64,000 bases of DNA from Limanda limanda (taxonomy: Eukaryota; Chordata; Actinopteri; Pleuronectiformes; Pleuronectidae). The notes beneath the pieces are model-generated. The model saw only the letters and a program-made list of their open reading frames with translations. It searched no databases and was not told the DNA's origin. Positions 24,024 through 33,600 of the stretch are shown piece after piece. Position 1 is the stretch's first letter. Each line of letters starts with the position of its first letter. The translations under genes were made by a program, and so were the position numbers. The stretch lies in contig NC_083655.1 in NCBI RefSeq assembly GCF_963576545.1, positions 15,330,940-15,394,939 on the forward strand, read 5' to 3'.

Positions 24024-24643
24024 ATTGTAGAAAAATACAGCAGTTTTGGCAGGTCATAGGGCAGGAAATTAATAAGATTCTGTCTATTAACAGTAATAAT
24101 AACCCTTTATACCTGCTACTTGGTATATCTGACATGTCCATCACTGACAAATTTAAAAGAAGACTTTACCAGACACTTGCTTTTTGTGCTAGAAAGTGTA
24201 TTCTTTTGAATTGGATCACAGATAAAGCTCCATCTAAGGCTCAGTGGCAAAGGGTTGTATTTGAATATGTTGTGTTGGACCATTTGACATGTAAACTTCA
24301 CAGCAATGATGATGCCTTTCGTAGAAATGGGAACCCTTTCTGTCACGTTGGTCTGAATGTTTCCACCATTCTCACAAGAGGGTTTGTATCATAGCTCAGA
24401 ATGCTCTGCCTCAAAAGAGGCACTCTGTTTTACCATTTAATTGATTTACTTTTATTTCTGTATACTTTTATTTTACTTATCTGTTTTTAATTTTTTCTTA
24501 CTTGTATAGGACGTGACCCCTGAATCTTCTGCCTGTATGGATTTGAATATGTGTGTGAGCCAAATGTTTGTCTTGTTTTTGTTTTGTTTTGTGTTGTATT
24601 ACCTGTTGGAAAACTAATAAACATATAAGTAAAAAAAAAAAAA
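24024..24643 (+). mobile_element. 5'-truncated L1/Tx1-like LINE, 3' end with poly(A) and target-site duplication
   Basis: The 13-bp sequence AATTCACCTGATT occurs at 24011-24023 and again at 24644-24656, exactly bracketing a block that ends in TAATAAACATATAAGT and a poly(A) run (24631-24644). This is the signature of target-primed reverse transcription. The reading frame 24134-24394 and the codons upstream encode NNPLYLLLGISDMSITDKF, then LNWITDKAPSKAQWQ, then EYVVLDHLTC. This pattern matches the C-terminal tail of fish L1/Tx1-type ORF2. The reverse transcriptase core and 5' part are missing. Confidence 0.8.
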
Positions 24644-24656
24644 AATTCACCTGATT

Positions 24657-26250
24657 GAGTGTTTTGATTCATAAAATCAGCGAATATGCCATCTAAACCA
24701 ACACGAGTACTTGCTCTGAAGTCACAGATTGCTGTACAACAAATTACTTATGTAAATGACGTGTAACACATAAGTGGAAGTAGTCAATGCTTGACAATCT
24801 GATACCCGAAGCATCAGGTCCGCAGCTGCAGCTCGCTTCTGTTCATGTCTTATTCCTCCTGCACGAGCCCTCTGAAAATGGAGACAGCATTTGCAGATGG
24901 TAGTTCTGGTGTGCCACATGGTAGACCAAATTGAAAATAAATGGTTGTCACTGGCAGGGCATGACATGAATTGTCATTTGAATGGCAAAAATAAATTCCT
25001 CAAAAAAACCCAAACCATAGCACAGTAACCTCAAAACAAATGAAGCCCAGGTTTTCCACACATTACCTCAAATAAGCCAATACCAGGTTAAGCTTTGAAC
25101 AGATGCATTTCAGTGCCACGATGACTAAACTTACCAAGTGATACAAGATTATAAAGCGTATTCATGCCACAAAGCTGTGGTGGCCAAAAATAATGTCAGC
25201 AAAGTCGGGGACCTTTCTCTTGCTTGTCTTAGACAGAGGACTGGAGCGAGTGTGAAGAAAGAGCTCTTTATGCTCCTGTGTAGTGTGTAAACACTGACAG
25301 ACAGTGGCCGGTGGTAGGCTTGAGTGTGCCTGTGAAAAGTGCTCGTGTTTCGATACCATGTCACGTAAAACTCACTGCACAGAACAACTCTTCTCATTTT
25401 AACATTTCTGCTTATATGAAGGCCAATAACCAGAATCTGAAAGCAGCTGTCTTTTTGCAGCACATTCTGCGGGTCCTGTGTGTTTTTGTTTTAAAATGCT
25501 CCCCTCGTACTGGGGCTCTGTCAACAAGTATTTTTAATCTGTGTAGAATCCCGACCTGTGGTCCCTGCTTCAGTGAATTAAAACGGCAACAGCTCATTTT
25601 CTTGTGTTGCTGTTTGACTCGTTTTGAGTCTTTCTGGTGAGCCAGTTGTTAATGATACTGAGTCTACCTTATGTACACCAACAACAAAACATACTTTCCT
25701 GATGTCTTGATTCCACCATTCAGCCTCTTATTTGGTCCATCTTGGTTGAGTTTTCATCATACAACCTAAATAATGTAGCTCTGTGCACTGTGTAGGGTTG
25801 AGTACGTTGTATGGCTGCTTCTTGGGCACTTGATTATTGTTTACTTGATTTCAGTCAGATAACACAGAAAAACTACCCAAACACTGCGGCTTTAAATCCC
25901 TCTTAATCTGTTTGAGGATAACCTCAGTATATGCTGCTTTTCTTCAGTTTTCACTCATAGTGAAAGTAGTTTGAAAAGAAAGTGGCTGATAAATCTGCCA
26001 GGCATCAATATAAGCTTATTGCAGGTATATAACAAGAAACTTAAGTATGGAAATACCAATTATGTCCACTAGAAGTTTATTCTTCAACTGTAAAATACAT
26101 AATACAATAGTCACAACAGTTAAAAGTACATTAAGGGAGACTTATCAAAAAGTTTTGTTTGGTTTTAAAAGGAAAATTAATCAACCATCGATATCAGCTC
26201 TGGACATGGACGCTGCGATGAGTATGATCTATGCATGGCTGGAGAATAGA
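24657..26250. other. Intergenic DNA without recognised genes
   Basis: Only short frames without recognisable content on either strand. No complete repeat identified. Confidence 0.45.
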
Positions 26251-26271
26251 TAGATAGATAGATAGATAGAG
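26251..26271. repeat. (GATA)n microsatellite, LINE 3' tail
   Basis: AGATAGATAGATAGATAGAT run immediately before AGTACTTTATTCATCCCCGA. It forms the 3' terminus of the Rex1-like element read on the minus strand. Confidence 0.9.
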
Positions 26272-26411
26272 TACTTTATTCATCCCCGAAGGGAAATTAA
26301 GTTGTCATAGCAGCCGGTATATTTGAATACAATAAAATACAATACAATACAATAGAATAAATTTAAAAATATTGAGGTAGAAAGAATAAAAAACAGAAGC
26401 ACAAGATAAAA

Positions 26412-26571
26412 TACAATAAAATAGGTAGATAAAGTGCAGTGTCAAGATGATGGTAATACTGATGATATGATGGTAACGGTATTGTTAGAATACAATAAAA
26501 TAGATAGATAAGGTGCATTGGCAAGATGATGGTAAAAGTACTGATGATATGATGGTAATGGTATTGTTAGA
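26412..26571. repeat. Tandem duplication of about 79-82 bp within LINE 3' UTR
   Basis: The unit starting TACAATAAAATAGGTAGATA (26412) is repeated from 26491 (TACAATAAAATAGATAGATA). Both contain AAGATGATGGTAA and GATATGATGGTAA and end GGTATTGTTAGA. Confidence 0.85.
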
Positions 26572-27021
26572 CAGTATATAAGAATAGTACAGTATATATA
26601 ATATATAATATAACATAATATATATTTATATATGATAGTAATTATACCAATATAAAAGCATTATATGGTAATAATGGCAGCAACAGTATATATAATAGTA
26701 ATGGTGGTATAATAATAGTAATTATAACATGTACACATGTATAAATATGTGTATATAGACTTACGTAAACAAGAATATACAGAGAGTATGATATGATATA
26801 TAGTAGAAGTATGAATATGAATATAAGTATTTGACTATACAATAGTTAATATAATATACTAAGAGTCTAAGAATATGTAGACAGAGTGTGCAAAAGACAA
26901 TATTATTGTATAAAATGATATATAATATCAATATGGTATATATGAACACATATCACATATGATGTGAAGTAAGTGTATAGAGCGGAGGGTTGTACAGGAT
27001 CCACAGTGCAAGGAGACAGGT

Positions 27022-27609
27022 TTAGTGCAGTTCTGTGATGGTGGCTCTGACAGAGGTGGATGAGTTGTACAGTCTTATTGCAGTTGGGAGGAACGATTTC
27101 CTGTATCGTTCCTTCGAGCAGCGGGGTTGAATGAGTCTGTGGCTGAAGCTGCTCCTTAGCTTGTCCAGTGTTTTGTGGAGGGGGTGAGAGGGATGGTCCA
27201 TGATTGCCAGCAGTTTTGCCAGCATCCTGTCCTCCACCACCTCCTCCAGGGTGACAAGCTTAGAGCCAACCACAGACTCTGCTTTCCTGATGAGTTTTCT
27301 CAGTCTGTTGGCGTCCTTTGCCTTGATGCCCGCACCCCAGGACACCACAGCAAAGAAGATGGTGCTTGCCACAACAGACTGGTAGAACATCTGCAGCATC
27401 TTGTTGCAGACGTGGAAGGACCTGAGCCTCCTCAGGAAGTAAAGCCGGCTCAGGCCCTTCTTGTAGACGGCCTGTGTGTTGGTGGACCAGTCCAGTTTAT
27501 TGTCCAGTGTGACACCCAGGTACTTGTATGCCGACACCACCTCCACATCCGTCCCACCGATGCAGACAGGAGAGGGCAGGGGCTTGTTCCTCCTGAAGTC
27601 CACCACCAT
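27022..27609 (-). pseudogene. Reverse-transcriptase C-terminal fragment of Rex1/Babar-like LINE
   Basis: 195 codons without a stop: MVVDFRRNKPLPSPVCIGG, VSAYKYLGVTLDNKLDW, GLSRLYFLRRLRSF, FAVVSWGAG and KERYRKSFLPTAIRLYNSS. The YKYLGV and LYFLRRLRSF motifs belong to the region downstream of the catalytic core in CR1/Rex1 reverse transcriptases. The catalytic aspartate motif itself is absent, so the fragment cannot be active. The open frame suggests a fairly young insertion. The ATG at 27609 is internal to the original ORF. Confidence 0.85.
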
Positions 27610-27615
27610 GAGAAT

Positions 27616-30000
27616 GCAGTAAAGTTTGAGAAATCAGATAGTGTTAATAACACACTGGGTACTGAAGTCATCCTAAAGTCCGACCATAAAAAAAATGAGA
27701 ATCACATCCTTGTCATGGTGTCGAGCTTCATGCTTTGATCGATGTGCTGAACAAACTTGACTTTTTTTTCCATCCCGAATGAAGAAAGCAAAAAGAGGAG
27801 GTGCTACAGAAACTACATAGTGCAGGACCTGTTCGGTGATGCTGAATGTTGTATCAAAGGCTGTCACTATTCAGGGTAACTTAACAGATGAGCTAGCTGC
27901 AGCTATTAGCTGACAAGCAAAAGACTTCTTTGAACAGAAAGCAGTCAAAGCAACAATCTATATGAACTTATATGGGGACTAAGAAACTGTCAGTTTGTGC
28001 TTTTCCTTGCCCCAACAACATGGGACTGGAAAGATAAACACCTCTATCCCAGCATCCCAAAACTGACACTTTTGTGGAGTTGAAGACTTGATACTTGACA
28101 ACGTATGCCTTAATCAAGGCTTTGCACAATGGTCTTCAAGTAAAGGACCTGCCCACCATTACGGGGCAGAATGTATCTGCGGAGTTGGCAACATGGTAAA
28201 AGATGATTCATCGTTTGTCTGGCAGCAGTTAGTTGGTTTTGTTATCTGTTAGTTTTAAGACTTTGGACGAAGGCTGATTGTTATTAAAGTCACAGCTGCT
28301 AACACTTACATGCACATGTTTTCAGGAATCACAGGAGAAAATCTGACTCACAGTATGTTTGGTTAATATTTGGTTTGTTAATAATAACAAATCAGCGATT
28401 TTTCCTGAAACCTGACTTAAACTTAATTTCTGACTCAGCAGAATTAGTCTCTGAGTGTTCAGCTAAAAGTCATTTGTTATAACCCACACTGTACATTAAA
28501 GTTATATCTGTGGTTTATTTTAATTCACCAAAGAATTTAGTGGGCTACAGTCTTTCTTGAAAGAAGAGGTGCTTTGTCCAGATTTCCTCCATCTGATGGG
28601 AAATCAAACTTAATCAAATTTGTACCTCGACATCCCTGAGGCTACCATCTGCTGCTGCCGACCATCCTTCAGTTGCATCACTCATTAATGACCAATATCT
28701 CCTTTGCACTCTCGGCCATCTCAAGTTAAGTCTGTCAATGGTTTTATAAATTGAAAAATTCAGGAAAGGTCAAAGGAATGCTTAACGCTGGTTAATTCAT
28801 TATTTGGAATAGTTTCCTGGGAATCAAAATCAGTTTTTACTCATTTTAAAATGACCTCTACAAGAATCAATGGAAGACACTGGAGCCCAATTCATGAATG
28901 AATCTTTCTGAACCATGAGGATGAGAGCATGAAGACCGGCTCGGCTTTCTGCCGCTGGGCATCCATGAGGAGCATCCGATACGGTTTGTCTGGATACTGG
29001 CTGAGTCTGGCTGGCTGGCTGGGGAAGGACGAGCTGGCTGACAGACGGAGCCTGGTCAGGATCCATGCTTTCACTAGAGTGAGCACATAGATACAAGGAG
29101 CTGACTGTCCTCTGGAGTGACCCCTGCCTCTGAAAGGCCACTAGATGAGGAGCCCTGGAATCCTTCATCCCCTTGCAATCAGCCTTTTTATGGTTCAAAA
29201 GTTTGTTTATGCGTGTCTTGTTTCAGGATATTCACACAGTAGTAGAAAACTACTGAGAACAAGTGGAGTTATCTCACACTGTTGGCACATGACCCCATGT
29301 TCTGAGTGCAGATGGATTCTAAAAGCATAGTGATCCTGTAGACCTACTGAAATATAAATAAAAATTACTGTATGAATATATAACTGTATGACACTCAGTA
29401 TAACATGGCTCACTGATAGAAAACCAGCCTGTATGATCATATAGACATTATTTTCTCCTCATGTTATCTCCTTGTATAATGGTATTTCTTCCCTGTAAAT
29501 ACGATACAATACAATACCACTTTATTGTTTGGTTTAAGTCAAAATTGATAAAAACAAATCCAGACTTGCACTGACAATAACACAAAAACATATATGATCA
29601 CTTGTGTTGAGCTAAACGTGTAATTTCTAACAAATAGTAAAGGTCATAATATAGAAATAAATTAACTTATTAATATTGTTATTATTATAATGACTACAGT
29701 GAACTGCCCAGAACAGCTTCACTGCACCAGCACAGAGTCTAATACCAGAGGGATGCAAATCATTCATTTAAAAAGATCATGATGATGGTGATGATGGCCA
29801 CAATCTTCCATAAGTGTTCAACTATAGGTTTAGATATGGTGAAAGTGAAGTTCACAGCACGATGTGAGTCACTCAGTCATCCCTGAATGTCCTGAATGGA
29901 AGCATCTGCATATGAAATCTGTTCAGCTGTTTCTGAAAAATCTAAATTCCCATTTCTCTGTCCCATTTAAGCATTTATACTGCAAGTAGCACTAATCTAG
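27616..30000. other. Intergenic DNA upstream of col11a1
   Basis: No recognised gene. A (CTGG)n patch lies near 29007-29022. ACAATACAATACCACTTTATTG at about 29506 resembles the tail of a LINE 3' UTR but is too short to assign. Confidence 0.45.
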
Positions 30001-30059
30001 TGCGAGAGCAGTGGACTGATGCTATCAGTGTTACAGAAACACCTTGCATGCGAGTTTCT

Positions 30060-30523
30060 GCCATTTCAATGTCCCCAGGTCGTCTCCAACTGTGTCCCTG
30101 CCCCCCCCCCCCCCCTTCCCTCAGACGCACCCGGGAGAGACCTGGGGGCGCATTACAGAGCGAAATGGGTGGACCCGAAGGAGACTTTCCAGCCCCGTGA
30201 TTTGCTAATCGGGGGCTGGTTCCCTTGTCATTCCTCTGTAATCGTGGCTCTGGTTTGCGGAGCTTGCCCAGCCCTCCTGTCCGCGGACGCACCAAGTGTA
30301 CCGACTGCACTCTGCGCGTTCCGGTTAAAGCCCGACTACCTTCACTGTTAAGGCTGGGCGCTGGGAAGGTGGATCGGGGGCCTCGTGGCTGAGAGAAGAG
30401 GCTGAAACACATATGGCTATTTTGTAGGACAGTTTCCATCGTCGTTTGGGATTGTGGAAGGGACGTCACTGTGATTCACCTGAAGTCCGCCGAAAAGTTT
30501 TATTCCCTTGTTGGCGCCCGATC
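30060..30523 (+). promoter_or_regulatory. Likely promoter and 5' UTR region of col11a1
   Basis: This interval is GC- and CpG-rich compared with its flanks (notably 30120-30360) and directly precedes the col11a1 start codon. It includes a poly(C) run at about 30100-30115, a CRE-like GACGTCAC near 30463, and no TATA box. A tiny upstream frame ATGGCTATTTTGTAG lies at 30413-30427. The transcription start cannot be located from sequence alone. Confidence 0.45.
30413..30427 (+). other. Possible four-codon upstream ORF in col11a1 leader
   Basis: ATG GCT ATT TTG TAG, encoding MAIL, about 100 bases before the main start. It matters only if transcription begins upstream of 30413, which is not established. 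Confidence 0.3.
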
Positions 30524-30638
30524 ATGGAGATGCAAAGGTGGTCCACAAGGTGGAAAACGAAAAGGTGGCATATGGATTCCACTGTAACCGCATTCATCAC
30601 TTTAACCCTGGTTCTACAGGCTGCTATTGTCACAGCAG
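30524..30638 (+). CDS. col11a1: col11a1 exon 1 (start codon, signal peptide)
   Basis: [20 protein letters not shown] then [18 protein letters not shown]: a basic n-region followed by a hydrophobic core, matching human MEPWSSRWKTKRW. The ATG at 30524 has A at -3 and G at +4. A second in-frame ATG at 30530 aligns without gaps to the human start but has a weaker context. Donor GCAG|GTAAGA. It ends one base into a codon. Confidence 0.94.
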
Positions 30639-33600
30639 GTAAGAATATTAGGGGCCAAAACTTGTCTAATGAACTTTATCTGCTCCAAAGGGGAAACGCA
30701 GCGGCTGTAAACTCGGGAACAGATGATGGAGATTGAGGGATTAACTCGTATACCTGGACACAGCGGCGTCATACTTTATTTACAGTCAAATTTACACGGT
30801 TCTTCCTCAGCCAATTTTAAGTCTGCGCTGCGTATTTGTGCGTTTGCGCACCAGATACAAAGTTTGGCTGCAGTAATACTGTACCAAGCTCACACTCTAC
30901 TGTAGTGAAGTGGTCTCTCAAACCCTGTACGAGAGGCAACTTAGTCAGTGCACACTCTCAGGGGTAATTATTTGAGGTGCAGATATTTTATTTCTGGCCC
31001 AAAACACTGTAACAATTTACCGCGGGCTACTTTTACGCATGAATGGAGAGGGTCGAAGATGAAACACTTCGCCAAATTAAATGGGTCCTAAACCGCTGGT
31101 ATGTGCTCCGCAGAGATCAGGAGTAGAACCCAGCAGTGATCCCCTGCGTTGTTTAAGAATCCCTTGTGGGCTGAGAAGAAGCTCTTTGTGTGAAGTGGGG
31201 TCCACTGGGTGGATGTGGACACGGTTAGCAGGGTGGATTTCCTCAGCGAGATGACACCGGACGTTCTGTCGGACCCTGGGCTTTGCCTGGGTTGAGCTGG
31301 AAACCATGGGGTTTCCCACGTTAACGTGCAGGGAGATGGTGGAAGGGACACTGAGTCGTGCTGAGACTTAAACTTTTACGCTGACCCCGGTTGTCAGCGC
31401 TCTCACAAAGCAGCTGTCTCTTCAGAAATTATTGCAGTCAGGGTCCATTGACCATAGATGGGGGGGTTAATTGGAGATTATGAGGTACATCGACGCTTTT
31501 GCAGACATAAGGATGTTCTGTCAGTGTGCAGCTTTACTTTGATATTAAATAAGAAGATGTAAAGTTCATTTTTTGCAAAGACCTCTTCACTGGATCTTTT
31601 AACTGTCAGTGCATATAGTGCAGAGCCCAGTGCGTGTCAACAGGGGGCTGAGTGGTCAGGCAGGTTCACCCTATCTCCACAGTGCCCTGGTCCACACTGA
31701 AGCCCAAAGGCTGACCCCCCTCACCCCCCCTCCCCTCCCCACCCCCAGCCCACCGGGTGCCCACAGCCCTCACCCTCAACTTTTGCACTTGTTTGGTGAA
31801 CTGCAGGAGCGGAGTGCACTGCTGTGTGAGCGGTGGGAATGCTTCCTCTCCTAAGTACTGAGCAGTTATTTGATGATGGTCCTTGTCGCACTTCCCTATG
31901 ATTTCAGAGCCTTCAAAGAGCAGGCCCAGTGCATGGGCCTAGCCTGCAGCCATAATGGCTACCCGTCACAGGGTTCAGGATTACACAGGCCTTACATTTT
32001 ATCCTATATACAAATCTGCATGGGATTTATCGTTATACACACAGGTATAAGAAAAGGTGTAGGAAACAGTTTTAGGTCGTGAATGACTTTTATCATTTAT
32101 GATTTTTGCAGGATGGAAATTCAGTCTTGTATTTTTCATTAAATGCTGTGTTTTAAAAGGGTTTCATGAGCACAGTGGTGGTTAGATGTCTCAACCTTTT
32201 AACCAAATAATTAGTGATGTTATATAAAGTTAATTTGTTGCTGTTGTTTATACAGCACAAATCCATTTATGTCACTTTTAAGGAGTAAGGATTACAACCT
32301 GCTCAGGACATACTGGACTGAAATACTTCAGATTGAAAATCTCATTTTTACAAACTCATCATGTCCTGCCCTCTATTTTTGAAAGTATTGTGCTGCAGGC
32401 TGTGTTTTCCAGGGACTCAGTCAGTTTCTCCTGAGCTCTTTATGGCAGTCGAAAGCTGTTCCTGCAGGGTGCCCTCTCCATCTTGCAGTGTACAGACACG
32501 TTTTCTCAGCCCCCCCCCCCCCCCGGGCGCAGGCTCAGATGTGCATTCCAGCAGACAAAGCTAGCGTTTTCAGAGTCCTCTCCCCAATCTGCTCAACCAG
32601 GAACGTCAGCTAATCAGCTCCTTGCTGGAGGTTTGTCCTGCTGAAGCTGTCACATATTTATAGTCGTCTTTGGATCATTTGGTTCCGCAACACAGAGCCA
32701 CGACTTGTGTGACAATGAAACAATAACTGGGAAATCACGCGCAAATTCTTAAATTGGGAGAACACAAAGGACTTTTGAGTTTGTGATAACATGACCTTTT
32801 TTGGGATTTTGAAAAAAGCATGAATCGCTGTGTGGCAACATACCCGTATTCATATGGAGGGATAGAGTCAAGGGAGTTAATGAGAGTAAATACAAGGGGA
32901 GGGGAAGAGTAGAGGAAAAAAAATGCTTTGAAAAACATGGGTCTTGGTGAAGTTTCCTTGGAATGACAGTAGTATAAAGCCGTCTTGTTTTAGCCGCCAG
33001 CATGGTGGAAGTTATAAGAAGGAGAGAGGGAGACAGGGGGTGGGTGGCTGTATATATTTATATACACATGTATAGAGAGAGACTTTGTGGCTGAAGGTAT
33101 TTTTGGAGTCTCAGGGAGCTGCAGGTGAAAAGGTCCTCCTCCGTTTACCAGCCAATTTCACCTTTGTGTAAAGATGTAAAGGTTGAAGATGACACTGCAG
33201 GAGAGGGTTTTAATATCACTATGCTGATGTCTTGCACAACAGTCTTAGGATGCTAAAGAATCCTAAGACTGTTTTTGGCCTCTGTCCTAAGAATGGTGTT
33301 ACGTAATCTCTTGGAGCACACTGGTTACACCTGTGAACATGACGGAGATGCTATCAGATTATTCCATCTATGTAGTATGGTAATGTATAGTACTGCTCCT
33401 CCTTTCTTTATGCTTCTGCACAAAGATCCAATAACTGAGCATTAGAGGCGGTCACCACTGATTTAAGACTTAGTTCAAATTTTGTGTCTGTTCCAGACTT
33501 TGGAAGGTCCGTCTTCCGTGCCACAGTCAGTTCTGCTGGTATCCACTGTATGGGGTCTGTTTGCTTAGCCCCGAGGGCAAACTCACACCAGCTCATCAGT

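Larger units (their letters stand above)
26251..27615 (-). mobile_element. 5'-truncated Rex1/Babar-like (CR1-clade) LINE
   Basis: Read on the minus strand, the element starts within its reverse-transcriptase ORF near 27615, has its stop codon at 27022-27024, then an AT-rich 3' UTR. It ends in GGGATGAATAAAGTAC followed by a (TCTA)n tail at 26250-26271, the usual microsatellite end of this group. The 3' UTR contains a tandem duplication of about 79 bp and (ATACA)n runs. Only the 3' part of the element was copied in. The precise 5' border is uncertain by some tens of bases. Confidence 0.85.

Noticed and set aside
27175..27738. 187-codon plus-strand frame at the Rex1-like element
   Set aside because: Antisense shadow of the reverse-transcriptase frame, which has the recognisable motifs.
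29975..30469. 164-codon minus-strand frame over the col11a1 leader
   Set aside because: A shadow of CpG-rich promoter/UTR sequence, with no known protein content.
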